A stretch of 64,000 nucleotides of DNA from positions 2,015,159 through 2,079,158 of the forward strand of contig NW_022098031.1 in NCBI RefSeq assembly GCF_002288925.2, written 5' to 3'. The DNA comes from Delphinapterus leucas (lineage: Eukaryota > Chordata > Mammalia > Artiodactyla > Monodontidae). A program made the position numbers and the translations under genes. This document shows positions 1 to 11,283 of this stretch, one piece after another (within the stretch, counting starts at the first letter, position 1; the number at the start of each line of letters is the position of its first letter). The notes under the pieces are model-generated. The model was given only the letters and a program-made list of their open reading frames with translations, was not told the origin of the DNA and searched no databases.

Positions 1-563
1 TTTTACAGTGTAAAATAATACACAAAGTATACTTCAGGTTTTTCTCTCTAGATTTGAGTCTAGAATGACAATCCCAAAGCAAGCCATTAAACTTAGTTAC
101 TAATGATTGTAAAAATGGACATTAGAAACTCCAATGTTCAATATAATTTAAGCCTCATTTCCAGGCTTCCCAATGCTTCTATAAAGCTTAACAAGCAAAT
201 ATCATTATATTTTGGCTTTGAGTTGAAGAGTTTTTAGAGTGAACTTAGAGGAAATGGAATCATGCTGATGACGCACGTGATTCACATTGAAGTAAGAGTA
301 ATGATGGCTCAGATTTTTTTTTTTTTTTTTGCCTCTAAGTAATTTTAAGGGAAAATTACTCTGAATTCAGGCTTGAATGTTTAGTACGTGTACCATGTCA
401 AAATACTTCTAGACAAATCAGTGCTGCCTAAATGGTAAAACCACACAGAGAACTTTGGATAGAAAACAACACTCACACTTGGTATTCATAAAAATCAATT
501 AGTGTGCATACATGTGGGCTTTAGCTTATGAATGTATGAATTCTATCTGCCTAAAGAAACATT
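1..563. other. Unique sequence left of the L1
   Basis: No open frame, RNA gene or repeat family is recognised here. The only simple feature is a run of 17 T at 314-330, which could be the tail of an old antisense retrocopy, but no body is recognisable beside it. Confidence 0.5.
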
Positions 564-579
564 TCATAAGCATATTTTA
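564..579. repeat. L1 target-site duplication, left copy
   Basis: The 16 bases TCATAAGCATATTTTA recur exactly at 6368-6383, on the other side of the L1. Target-primed reverse transcription creates such duplications. The A/T-rich L1 3' tail starts directly after this copy. Confidence 0.93.
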
Positions 580-920
580 TTTATTTATTTTAAGATCTTT
601 ATTGGAGTATAATTGCTTTATAATGGTATGCTAGTTTCTGCTTTATGACAAAGTGAATCAGCTATACATATATATATATATCCCCATACCTCCTCCCTCT
701 GCGTCTCCCTCCCAGTCTCCCTATCCCACCCCTCTAGGTGGTCACAAAGCACTGAGCTGATCTCCCTCTGCTATGCGTTGCTTCCCACTAGCTATCTATT
801 TTACATCTGTTAGTACATATAAGTCCATGCCACTCTCCCACTTTGTCCCTTCCCCCTCCCCGTGTCCTCAAGTCCATTCTCTATATCAGTGTCATCATTC
901 CTGTCCTGCCCCTAGGTTCT
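580..920 (-). other. L1 3' untranslated region and tail
   Basis: This AT-rich segment holds an (AT)n run near 667-681 and ends in a TTTA-rich tail at the insertion junction. The same 3' untranslated family appears at 43.7-44.1 kb (antisense) and at 57.7-57.87 kb (sense), recognisable by the shared sequence around GTTAGTTTCTGCT on this strand. The boundary with ORF2 is uncertain, because a T-run at about 930-941 disrupts the frame near the ORF2 end and the original stop may lie about 90 bases further left. Confidence 0.75.
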
Positions 921-3900
921 TCAGAACCATTTTTTTTTTTGGATTCCATATATATGCGTTAGCATACAGTATTTGTTTTTCTCTTTCTGGCTTACTTCAC
1001 TCTGTATGACAGTCTCTGGGTCCATCCACCTCACTACAAATAACTCAATTTTGCTTCGTTTTATGGCTGAGTAATATTCCACTGTATATATGTGCCACAT
1101 CTTCTTTATCCATTCATCTGTCGATGGACACCTAGGTTGCTTCCATGTCCTGGCTATTGTAAATAGAGCTGCAGTGAACATTGTGGTACATGACTCTTTT
1201 TGAATTATGGTTTTCTCAGGGTATATGCCCAGTAGTGGGATTGCTGGGTCATATGGTAGTTCTATTTTTAGTTTTTTAAGGGACCTGTTCTCCATAGTGG
1301 CTATATCAATTTACATTCCCACCAACAGCGCAAGAGGGTGCCCTTTTCTCCACACCTTCTCCAGCATTTATTGTTTGTAGATTTTTTGATGATGGCCATT
1401 CTGACTGGTGTGAGGTGATACCTCATTGTAGTTTTGATTTGCATTTCTCTAATGATTAGTGATGTTGAGCATCCTTTCATGTGTTTGTTGGCAATCTGTA
1501 TATCTTCTTTGGAGAAATGTCTATTTAGGTCTTCTGCCCATTTCTGGATTGGGTTGTTTGTTTTTTTGATATTGAGCTGCATGAGCTGCTTCTAAATTTT
1601 GGAGATTAATCCTTTGTCAGTTGCTTCGCTTGCAAATTTTTTCTCACATACTGAGGGTTGTCTCTTCGTCTTGTTTATGGTTTCCTTTGCTGTGCAAAAG
1701 CTTTTAAGTTTCATTAGGTCCCATTTGCTTATTTTTGTTTTTATTTCCATTTCTCTAGGAGGTGGGTCAGAAAGGATCTTGCTGTGATTTATGTCATAGA
1801 GTGTTCTGCCTATGTTTTCCTCTAAGAGTTTGATAGTGTCTGGCCTTACATTTAGGTCTTTAATCCATTTTGAGTTTATTTTTTGTGTATGGTGTTGGGG
1901 AGTGTTCTAATTTCATTCTTTTACACGTAGCTGTCCAGTTTTCCCAGCACCACTTATAGAAGAGGCTGTGTTTTCTCCATTGTATATTCTTGCCACCTTT
2001 ATCAAAAATAAGGTGACCATATGTGCATGGGTTTATCTCTGGGTTTGCTATCCTGTTCCACTGAACTATATTTCTGCTTTTGTGCCAGTACCAATATGGC
2101 CTTGATTACTGTAGCTTTGTAGTATAGTCTGAAGCCCAGGAGCCTGATTCCTCCAGCTCTGTTTTTCTTTCTCAAGATTGCTTTGGCTATTTGGGATCTT
2201 TTGTGTTTCCATACAAACTGTGAAATGTTTTGTTCTAGTTTTGTGAAAAATGCCAGTGGTAGTTTGATAAGGATTGCACTGAAACTGTAGATTGCTTTGG
2301 GTAGTACAGGCATTTTCACAATGCTGATTCTTCCAATCCAAGAACATGGTATATCTCTCCATCTGTTTGTATCATCTTTAATTTCTTTCATCAGTGTCTT
2401 ATAGTTTTCAGCATACAGGTCTTTTGTCTCCTTAGGTAGGTTTATTCCTAGGTATTTTATTCTTTTTGTTGCAATGTGTTTCCTTAATTTCTCTTTCAGA
2501 TTTTTAATCATTAGTGTATAGGAATGCAAGAGATTTCGGTGCATTAATTTTGTATCCTGCTACTTTACGAGGTTCATTGATTAGCTCTAGTAGTTTTCTG
2601 GTAGCACCTTTAGGATTATCTATGTATAGTATCATGTCATCTGCAGACAGTGACAGTTTACTTCTTTTCCGATTTGGATTCCTTTTATTAATTTTTCTTC
2701 TTTTATTGCTGTTATTTGGAAGTTTTAAAACTTCCAAAACTATGTTGAATAACAGCAGTGAGAGTGGGCAACTTTGTCTTGTTCATGAACTTAGTGGAAA
2801 TGGTTTCAGTTTTTCACCATTGAGGACGATGTTGGCTGTGGGTTTGTCATATATGGCCTTTATTATGTTGAGGTAAGTTCCCTCTATGCCTACTTTCTGG
2901 AGGGTTTTTTTATCATAAATGGGTGTTGAATTTTGTCAAAAGCTTTTTCTGCATCTGTTGAGATGATCATATGGTTTTTCTCCTTCAATTTGTTAATATG
3001 GTGTATCACATTGATTGATTTGCATATATTGAAGAATCCTTGCATTCCTGGGATAAATCCCACTTGATCATGGTGTATGATCCTTTTAATGTGCTGTTGG
3101 ATTCTGTTTGCTAGTATTTTGTTGAGGATTTTTGCATCTATGTTCATCAGTGATATTGGCCTGTAGTTTTCTTTCTTTGTGGCATCTTTGTCTGGTTTTG
3201 GTATCAGTGTGATGGTGGTCTCGTAGAGGGAGTTTGGGAGTGTTCTTCCCTCTGCTGTATTTTGAAAGAGTTTGAGAAGGATAGGTGTTAGATCTTCTCT
3301 AAATATTTGATAGAATTCACCTGTGAAGCCGTGTGGTCCTGGGCTTTTGTTTGTTGGAAGATTTTTAATCACAATCTCAATTTCAGTGCTTGTGATTGGT
3401 CTGTTTATATTTTCTATTTTTTCCTGGTTCAGTCTTGGAAGGTTGTGCTTTTCTAAGAATGTTTCCATTTCTTCCAGGTTATCCATTTTATTGGAATATA
3501 GTTGTTTGTAGTAATCTCTCATGACCCTTTGTATTTCTTCAGTGTCAGTTGTTACTTCTCCTTTTTCATTTTTAATTCTATTGATTTGAGTCTTCTCAGT
3601 TTTTTTCTTGATGAGTCTGGCTAGTGGTTTATCAATTTTTTTATCTTCTCAAAGAACCAGCTTTTAGTTTTATTGATCTTTGCTATCGTTTCCTCATTTC
3701 TATTTCATTTACTTCTGATCTGATCCTTATGATTTCTTTCCTTCTGTTAACTTTGGGGTTTTGTTGTTGTTGTTTCTGTAGTTGCTTGAGGTGTAAGGTT
3801 AGGTTGTTTATTTGAGATATTTCTTGTTTCTTGAGGTAGGATTGTATTGCTATAAAATTCCCTCTTAGAACTGCTGCATCCCATAGGTTTTGGGTCATCG

Positions 3901-4739
3901 TGTATTCATTGTCATTTGTTTCTAGGTATTTTTTGATTTCCTCTTTGATTTCTTCAGTGATCTCTTGGTTATTTAGTAGTGTGTTGTTTAGCCTCCATGT
4001 GTTTGTATTTCTTACAGATTTTTTCCTGTAATTGATATCTAGTCTCATAGCATTGTGGTCGGAAAACATACTTGATACAATTTTAATTTTCTTAATTTTA
4101 CCAAGACTTGATTCGTGACCCAAGATATGATCTATCTTGGAGAATGTTCCATGAGCACTTGAGAAGAGAGTGTATTCTGTTGTTTTGGGATGGAATGTCC
4201 TATAAATCTCAATTAAGTCCATCTTGTTTAATGTATCATTTAAAGCTTGTGTTTCCTTATTTATTCTCATTTTGGATGATCTGTCCATTAGTGAAAGTGG
4301 GGTGTTAAAGTCCCCTAAGATGATTGTGTTACTGTCGATTTCCCCTTTTATGCCGTTAGCATTTGCTTTATGTATTGAGGTGCTCCTATGTTGGGTGCAT
4401 AAATATTTACAATTGTTATATCTTCTTCTTGGTTTGATCCCTTGATCATTATGTAGTTGTCCTTCTTTGTCTCTGTAATAGTCTTTATTTTAAAGTCTAT
4501 TTTGTCTGATATGAGAATGGCCACTCCAGCTTTCTTTTGATTTCCATTGCCATGCAATATCTTTTTCCATCCCCTCACTTTCAGTCTGTAGGTGTCCCTA
4601 GGTCTGAAATGGGTCTCTTTAGACAGCATGTATATGGGTCTTGTTTTTGTATCCATTCAGCCAGTCTATGTCTTTTGGTGGGAGCATTTAATACATTCAG
4701 GTTTAAAGTAACTATCGATATGTATGTTCCTATTACCAT
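921..4739 (-). pseudogene. L1 ORF2 relic: endonuclease and reverse transcriptase, frameshifted
   Basis: ORF2 of L1 encodes an APE-type endonuclease followed by a reverse transcriptase that nicks the target and copies the L1 RNA. The frame opens at an ATG at 4739 (MVIGTY...). It shifts near 4620 and continues in pieces in all three frames: 4656-4348 (endonuclease, with NGNQKKAGVAIL and VNIYAPN), 4288-3683 (with GTFSKIDHILGH and the SDH catalytic motif), 3522-2890 (RT fingers and palm, with [14 protein letters not shown] and motif [10 protein letters not shown]), 2737-2504 (RT motif C), 2544-2002 and 1582-921 (C-terminal region). In motif C the usual F-A-D-D reads S-A-D-D, so the two aspartates remain but the residue before the alanine has changed. 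Several frameshifts and stops make it non-functional. Intact mammalian ORF2 is about 1,275 residues, and the span here is consistent with nearly the whole gene. Confidence 0.93.
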
Positions 4740-4797
4740 TTTCTTAATTGTTTTGGGTTTGTTATTGTAGGTCTTTTCCTTCTCTTGTGTTTCCTGC

Positions 4798-5691
4798 CTA
4801 GAGATGTTCCTTTAGCATTTGTTGTAAAGCTGGTTTGGTGGTGCTGAATTCTTTTAGTTTTTGGTTGTCTGTAAAGGTTTTAATTTCTCCAACGAATCTG
4901 AATGATATCCTTGCTGGGTAGAGTAATCTTGGTTGTATGTTTTTCCCTTTCATCACTTTCAATATGTCTTTCCACTCCCTTCTGGCTTGCAGAGTTTCTG
5001 CTAAAAGATCAGCTGTTAACCTTATGGGGATTCCCTTGTATGTTATTTGTTGTTTTTCCCTTGCTGTTTTTAATATTTTTTCTTTGTATTTAAATTTTGA
5101 TAGTTTGATTAATAAGCGTCTTGGCGTGTTTCTCCTTGGATTTATTCTGTATGGCACGCTCTGCGCTTCCTGGACTTGATTGACTATTTCCTTTCCCATA
5201 TTACGGAAGTTTTCAACTATAATCTCTTCCAATATTTTCTCAGCCCCCTTCTTTTTCTATTCTTCTTCTGGGACCCCTATAATTCGAATGTTGGTGTGTT
5301 TAATGTTGTCCCAGAGGTCTCTAAGACTGTCTTCAATTCTTTTCATTCTTTTTTCTTTATTCTGCTCTACAGTAGTTATTTCCACTATTTTATCTTCCAC
5401 GTCACTTATCCATTCTTCTGCCTCAGTTGTTCTGCTATTGATCCCTTCTAGAGAATTTTTAATTTCATTTACTATGTTGTTCATCATTGTTTGTTTGCTC
5501 TTTAGTTCTTCTAGGTCCTGGTTAAACGTTTCTTGTATTTTCTCCATTCTATTTCCAAGATTTTGGATCATCTTTACTATCATTACTCTGAATTCTTTTT
5601 CAGGTAGACTGCCTATGTCCTCTTCATTTGTTTGGCCTGGTGGGTTTTTACCTTGCTCCTTCATCTGCTGTGTGTTTCTCTGTCTTCTCAT
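4798..5691 (-). pseudogene. L1 ORF1 relic: RNA-binding coiled-coil protein
   Basis: ORF1 of L1 makes the trimeric RNA chaperone that coats L1 RNA. The ATG at 5691 (MRRQRNTQQ...) starts a frame of about 144 codons running through a charged heptad-like coiled coil and into the RNA-recognition region (TNIRIIGVPEEE), where a stop at about 5257 interrupts it. The same frame resumes immediately and continues to 4798 with the C-terminal domain (RRLLIKLSKFKYKEKIL, LTADLLAETLQARREW). One in-frame stop in the middle is therefore the main visible lesion. The total of about 298 codons is close to the usual L1 ORF1 length. The long plus-strand frames over this region are antisense shadows. Confidence 0.92.
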
Positions 5692-6367
5692 TTTGCTTAA
5701 CTTACTGTGTTTGGGGTCTCCTTTTCGCAGACTACAGGTTCATAGTTCCCATGGGTTATGTTGTCTGCCCCTAGTGGCTAAGGTTGGTTCAGTGGGTTGT
5801 GTAGGCTTCCTGGTGGAGGGTGCTAGTGCCTGTGTTCTGGTGGGTGAGGCTGGATCTTGTCTTTCTGGTGGGTAGGACCGTGTCCAGTGGTGTGTTTTGG
5901 GGTACCTGTGACCTTATTATGATTTTAGGCAGCCTCTCTGATAATGGGTTGGGTTGTGTTCCTGTCTTGCTAGTTGTTTGGCGTAGGGTGCCCAGCACTG
6001 TAACTTGCTGGTTGTTGAGTGGAGCTGGGTCTTAGTGTTGAGATGGAGATCTTTGGGAGAGCTTTCACCAGTTGGTATTACATGGAGCTAGGAGGTCTCT
6101 GGTGGACCAATTCCTGAACTCAGCTCTCCCACCTCAGAGCCTCAGCCCTGACACCTAGCCGGAACACCAAGACCCTTTTCCTTCAGCGGCACCACCTCTC
6201 AGCAGGTCCTGAGGAGACCAGGCTTCCGTTACTGTGGACTTGATGCCTGTCATCCCAGAGCCGGGGCCGTCAGCATGGCCTCGGCCCTGCTTGTTCCAGA
6301 AGCCAAGGCTCCAGGGGGTCCTGAGGAGACACAGCTCCTCTCAGCTGCTGGGGCAGAGCCAGGTCCC
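5692..6367 (-). promoter_or_regulatory. L1 5' untranslated / promoter region
   Basis: These 676 bases lie upstream of ORF1 inside the L1 target duplications. They are clearly richer in G+C than their surroundings and have no sustained open frame. In L1s this segment carries the internal RNA polymerase II promoter. That role is inferred from position only. I did not identify specific factor sites or monomer repeats. Confidence 0.7.
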
Positions 6368-6383
6368 TCATAAGCATATTTTA
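6368..6383. repeat. L1 target-site duplication, right copy
   Basis: Exact copy of the 16 bases at 564-579. Its last base is shared with the left target duplication of the adjacent SINE (6383-6398). Confidence 0.93.
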
Positions 6384-6398
6384 AATAAGGGTATTCTG

Positions 6399-6752
6399 GG
6401 GCTTCCCTGGTGGTGCAGTGGTTGGGAATCCGCCTGCCAATGCTGGCGACACAGGTTTGAGCCCTGGTCTGGGAAGATCCCACATGTCGCAGAGCAACTA
6501 AACCTATGCGCTAGAACTACTGAGCCTGTGCTCTAGAGCCTGTGAGCCACAACTACTGAGCCCATGTGCCACAACTACTGAAGCCCATGCTCCACAACAA
6601 GAGAAGCCACTGCAATGAGAAGCTCGCGCACTGCACTGATGAGTAGCTGTTGCTCGCTGCAACTAGAGAAAGCCCATGCTCAGCAACGAGGACCCAATGC
6701 AGCCAAAAATAAATCAATAAATAAATTTATTAAAAATAAATAAATAAAAAAT
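6399..6752 (+). mobile_element. CHR-type tRNA-derived SINE, long form
   Basis: It starts at GGCTTCCCTGGTGG and carries a tRNA-like head with a polymerase III A-box-like segment (TGGTGGTGCAGTGG) and a B-box-like segment (GGTTTGAGCCC). A body with repeated ACAACTACTGAGCC units follows, and then an AATAAA-rich tail. It is flanked by the exact 16-bp duplication AAATAAGGGTATTCTG at 6383-6398 and 6753-6768. This is the long architecture of about 340 bp, seen also at 42.05, 45.27, 50.53 and 63.22 kb. It is a non-autonomous element that depends on L1 enzymes. Confidence 0.93.
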
Positions 6753-6768
6753 AAATAAGGGTATTCTG

Positions 6769-7094
6769 CTTTGCAACTGACTGTCAAAAAGTCACAATAA
6801 ATGCAGGGTTAAGTAGCTATTATCCTGGAGCTATTAAAAAATAAAATATGTAGCAAACAGCAGGACTTCAAGAAGACAATACGTCATCACAGTGGAAAAA
6901 AGCTGGACTAAATTCTCCATTAGCTTCATTCTCTGATCCAAATTCTTTCTTAATCATTACAGCATAAAAACTATAGCACAGATATAACAAAACATCTTTG
7001 CAGCATCCCCCTTGCAGAGATAAGCTCAACAAGGACAACAGAATGCACCCTAGAAAGTAACTAACTAACTTCGTGGCGAGCAGGGATCTTGGCC
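6769..7094. other. No recognised feature
   Basis: Nothing recognised between the SINE and the next L2 fragment. Confidence 0.4.
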
Positions 7095-7196
7095 ATTTTA
7101 GTCAAATACTATTTTCCTAGCACCTAGAAAGTCTGGTACATGGTACTTCTCAGAAAATATTTGTTGAATGAATAAATGAATGAATGACTGAATGTT
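7095..7196 (+). repeat. L2 LINE 3'-end fragment
   Basis: It matches the well-known L2 3' terminus in sense orientation: a CCTAGCACCTAG-like segment, then TATTTGTTGAATGAATAAATGAATG. The copy is ancient and diverged, and no coding part is present. Confidence 0.7.
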
Positions 7197-7931
7197 GAGA
7201 CTGCAGGAATGTATTCCTAGTCTAGGAATTTACAATGTATACATTTAGTTAATATTTGATAATTAAATGAATAAATGTCTCTATAGCTCTAGAATGGTAA
7301 AGATATGTTACAGATACATACTGTTAAGCAAAATTCTGGCTTTGGATATTGATACAGCAGCTAGTCTTGGCCACTGAGCATGAGCAATCTCTACCTGTTG
7401 AAGAAGCATAGCCCTGGTTTCCTCAATCAATTCTGACAATAAAGAGAAAGCACAACCAGGAGCCTGTGATAGGTGCATTCCAATCTGTGCTTAAATTTGC
7501 CTTGCTGTTGGTCGGCTAGGTACCTCTTTCAACCCCATTTCCCAGAAAATAAATCTTTGAATTGTTCTTCAGTGAATGAGTCCTTTCTATCGCCAATCCC
7601 AATTTCCTAGAATCCTTGCCAGTCACTCAAGGCTGGGTTAGAGATCTACGCATTTCCATCTGTTCCCCCTTCATACTTCCTCTCTCAACCCTTGGGAGAT
7701 CAGCATTTCTACCCCTAGGTGGGGTCAGGATGCCCTTCTTGGGAAAAATTTGAAACAATTCCAGCTATAGATTAGGTGATACTATGATAACAATGAGGAA
7801 TTTCCTGATACTGATAACTACACTGTGGCTATATATGAAAATGTGCTTATTCTTAGGAAATACACATTAAAGTATTTAGAGATAAAGAGGCATGATGTCT
7901 TCAGCTTACAGGCAAATGGTTCAGAAATAAA
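7197..7931. other. No recognised feature
   Basis: AT-rich sequence with no open frame, RNA gene or repeat that I can name. Confidence 0.4.
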
Positions 7932-7976
7932 GTGTGTGTATGTGTGTGTGTGTGTGCACGTGCGTGCGCGCGCATG
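7932..7976. repeat. (GT)n/(GC)n alternating purine-pyrimidine tract
   Basis: Forty-five bases alternate purine and pyrimidine without a break: a (GT)n stretch, then GCACGTGCGTGCGCGCGC and ATG. Such tracts are prone to adopt left-handed Z-DNA. The CpG-rich 3' part is unusual in this AT-rich region. Confidence 0.9.
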
Positions 7977-8926
7977 GAGAAAGACTGATAAAGAAAGGGT
8001 ATGATAAAGTAAATGGTACAGCATAGACATAATTGCTGAATCTTAGCAAAGAGTGTATGGTAATTCTTAGTAGTAGTCTTGTAACTTTTCTGTAGGAATG
8101 AAATAATTATGTAATAATAAATGTATTACTATGAATTATACAATATACAATAATAAAACATTTTAAAATTACTAAAAACAACTCCAGGCTGTTTATTCAA
8201 TACCTGATCCCAGAGGAAATGCTCACCATACTTGGCCCTGTCAACTTCTGAGTCCAGACTGCTCTCAGTGAAGTCTCTTCATGTTCCTCCATCTGAGGCC
8301 TGAGCCAGTCACAATATCCTACGTTCTGGCTTTTCCTACTGTGGGCCAGGCATCAACTGCAGGGCCACAGAGACTCCATCATGTGAGGAACTTCAGATGG
8401 TCTCTCTAAAGCCCCTTTTCTCTAGGTTTCAGGCTAGAGGGAAGCTGTGTTTTTCCTGCCTCCATAAAGACTCAGCATACTAACAACTATATTTAAAGAA
8501 ATTATTCAGTTTCCAACAACCTGGCTTCTCCTACTTTGACCCTTTTATTTCATCCAGGTAAGAGAGGTATTGTCAAACTAATTTTAAAAATTGTCTTTGA
8601 AAGTTTTATGTAGATTACCGCCCCTCACTTTGGAATGTGCAGGGTTTATCACCTCTCATTTCCTTCTTGGCCTTTGAGACCTTTGCTAAAACTAAGTCAA
8701 AAGAGTTAGATTTAAACACCTGACTATAGTGACAGTTCATAACTCAGGACCTCCAAGAAAAGAACAATAATTACTGATTTCTTTCTAGGATAAGTTAAGT
8801 GAAAAAACAATATGGCAGCAAAGTTTTATATGAAAGTCATTTCTAGCACTAAGACTGATGTACACATAGATTTTCTTGTCCTTTGAAAGACAGGTCCTGG
8901 GTTGTTTTGTTCAATGAGGAGGCTTC
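7977..8926. other. No recognised feature
   Basis: No gene or repeat family recognised. The part around 8200-8470 is somewhat GC-richer but has no coding frame or splice signals that I can support. Confidence 0.4.
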
Positions 8927-9412
8927 ATCTAACATAGTGGTTCTCAAATGTTTTTAGTCTCAGAACTCCTTTATACTAAAAAATTATCAAGGATTCCACG
9001 AGATCTGTTGCGTATGTGTTACGTCTGCATATACATAACCTATTAAAAATTAAAAGAAATGTAAAATTTTATTAACTTATTAAAATAACAATAAACTATA
9101 ACTCGTTAATATAGTTAACATGTTTAAAAAGTAACTATATTCCCAAACAAAAAGATTAGTGAAAGCAATGTCATTGTTTTACACATTTACAAATCTTTAA
9201 AAATCTCTATCTTAATAGAAGGTAGCTGAAGTGTCACGTCTGCTGCTTCAGTCAATTTGTTGTGTTGCAATACGTCACATAACCTCTGGAAAACATTGTA
9301 AAATCATTAGGCAATGAGATTGAAAAGGTATAAAAATAGTTTTGATCTCATAGACTAGGTCTTTGGGCCTGCAGGGGTCCCCAGACCAAATTTGAGAACC
9401 ACTAGTCTAGAA
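8927..9412. mobile_element. Non-autonomous hAT (Charlie-type) DNA transposon
   Basis: The element occupies 8935-9404. Its ends are perfect 14-bp inverted repeats, TAGTGGTTCTCAAA at 8935-8948 and the complement at 9391-9404. The flanking octamers ATCTAACA (8927-8934) and GTCTAGAA (9405-9412) agree at five of eight positions and resemble the NTCTAGAN duplication typical of hAT-Charlie insertions. The 470-bp interior has no transposase frame, so it was mobilised in trans. Strand cannot be assigned without a consensus. The subfamily is not certain. Confidence 0.85.
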
Positions 9413-9439
9413 CACCCAGCATTTGTTTTTGTAGTAAAA

Positions 9440-9630
9440 ATCCTGGTTTTGAATCTTAGTTGTGCCTCTACATGGTTTTAAGGCCTCAGCTGAATTATTT
9501 ACCCTGTCTGAGACTTAGTACATCATTTAGGAAACTGAGATAATGCTTCTTCACAGAGAATTAAATGAAATAACATATATAAAGCTTCTCCTACTAGTTT
9601 AGCACAGATCAGTCAATAGTTGGTATAAGT
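9440..9630 (+). repeat. MIR SINE
   Basis: A diverged MIR in sense orientation: TTGTGCCTCT, a CTGAGACTTAG-like core, GGAAACTGAGATAATGCTTCTTCAC, then a TTAAATGAAATAACATATATAAAG segment. This matches the order of the MIR core and 3' region. Confidence 0.65.
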
Positions 9631-11243
9631 AAGTTTCCTCTCTTATACTTCCTTCTACAAATTCATTGACACACAGGTATATTGTCATTGTCTGTGTAGA
9701 TTGGTTTGTGAACGTGGTAGGGTTATATTTTACCTCTTTCTTTCTCAGTGTCCTCCGTGAGGGGGGGAAAAAACAAAATACAGAAGATATGAATAGCTAC
9801 CTTATTGGAGAGCTATGGTGACAAAACAAAATGGCAGATTTTGAGATGCTTTGAAAAAGCAGAAGAGACATTAAAATATAAGAAATGCACTTATATTGGC
9901 AATGGAATAAAAATGTTAATGAATAAGTTTGGTACTTAGACCAAATTCAGCTCTTTGAAAGATAAAATAAAAATATGAGTTATGGTAAATTATTTCCTTA
10001 AAAAGTCTAGGTTTAGGAACTATACGTTTTCTAAATCCCTCATTTTATTGTCAAGTTGTTAAGCACACTGAAGAGTAAAATGCTTTCCTAGGGGGCAGAC
10101 GATGGCACTCTGTTCTCTCATCACTAGATAACTTTCTGATTTGGAGCAAATCAACCTCTTTGGACAGTAGTTTTCATCTTTAAAATGATTTATTGAGGGG
10201 TTAGATCCATCTTTTCAGCTCCCAAATTGTATAACATTATTATTCTCTTTCTATAAAATAATCATTGGATTTTACTTAAAGAAAGCAGGTGTTTGCAAAA
10301 CGTCAGGCTCATCTCATCACTACATATATATGCACAACTTTAATTAAGGGCCACTGTTCATGGAGGAAACCTACGAGGTGTCTTAATAATGACCATTCTC
10401 CATACAAAGGAAAATAAACCAGTATTAGTGAGAGAAATTCACCAGAAGAAGTAAAAGTTCCTATTTTATGGGCTCACGATAGAATCTCGAACCTTTCTTT
10501 AGCTCCATTTCTTTTCTCAATAGTCCAAAACGAATTTTATAACTCAGTTGTCTCCCAGCTAAATGTGCAGCCTGCTGCAGAGATGAGTTTGTGAGGCTTA
10601 ACCATACAAAATGGTATATCTAAAGAGCACCCGCATATACTTGTAGGGACGTTTTTATAGTTGAAAGGAGCTTTGCTTCAGTTTGTTTTCCCTTTTCTCC
10701 TTTCTCCTGTAGGCTTACAAAAACTATTAACAAAAAGAGATCTATCAAGAATAGAACCTGGAGAAACTGAATTGGACTAGAAAAGCTAAGGTTTACATGT
10801 GCAACTATATTAAAAGTCCAGCATGCACCAATGTTGACGGAGGATGAGAAAATGTCAGAGTTTCTAATCTTATTAAAGCATTATTGCAAGACTGCATCAA
10901 TTCTTCATGAAACCAGTTGGAGCCTTTGCCATACCGTGTTTCTACTTTACCACCCATTAGGTTGCCTTGCTTAGCCATAGCCTAGGAGGAATTAAACGCT
11001 GCAGGTTTCTTCAAAGGGTTCATGAAGTAAACGATACGTAAACATTAGAATGATGCATTTTCTTCTACGTGTTTCCTCTCCAAAGCACAGGAAACACAAA
11101 TCTGTTGCTATGGACAGGTAACAGCAGGTCATATTAGCATTATGAATTGATGATTGTGTCCATAATCCATCCATTTTTCTATAGACGTCGAAGAATTAGG
11201 AAAGGATGCCTGGCACATACACTATAATGTGGAGGAAAAAAAT
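9631..11243. other. No recognised feature
   Basis: No repeat or gene could be supported. Short minus-strand frames exist (for example 10992-11174), but they have no recognisable domain, splice context or codon signal. Confidence 0.4.
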
Positions 11244-11280
11244 ACACACACAGACCCACACACAGACACACACACACACA
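11244..11280. repeat. (CA)n microsatellite
   Basis: Imperfect CA repeat with CAGACC interruptions. A strongly AT-rich stretch of about 60 bases follows. Confidence 0.9.
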
Positions 11281-11283
11281 CAT

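Larger units (their letters stand above)
580..6367 (-). mobile_element. Near-full-length decayed LINE-1 retrotransposon (antisense)
   Basis: A 5.8-kb L1 lies on the minus strand with its 3' end at the left. Reading right to left it has a GC-richer 5' region (about 6367-5692), an ORF1 relic (5691-4798), an ORF2 relic from an ATG at 4739 to about 921, and a 3' untranslated region ending in a short TTTA-type tail near 580. Translations show the ORF1 coiled coil and RNA-binding regions, then the endonuclease, reverse transcriptase and C-terminal regions of ORF2. A perfect 16-bp duplication flanks it, so this is one insertion whose boundaries survive. Frameshifts and stops break both frames, so it should not be able to move. 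The 3' untranslated sequence is of the artiodactyl/cetacean type. I cannot tell by eye whether the extreme 5' end is slightly truncated. Confidence 0.95.

Noticed and set aside
5180..5875. 231-codon plus-strand open frame, the longest on that strand
   Set aside because: It lies opposite the L1 ORF1 and 5' region. The composition (S, F, L, V-rich) is what antisense of a lysine/glutamate-rich coiled coil gives.
6399..6480. tRNA-like sequence with A- and B-box motifs
   Set aside because: It is the head of a SINE with target duplications and a long body. It does not fold as a complete mature tRNA. The same applies to the other seven SINE copies.
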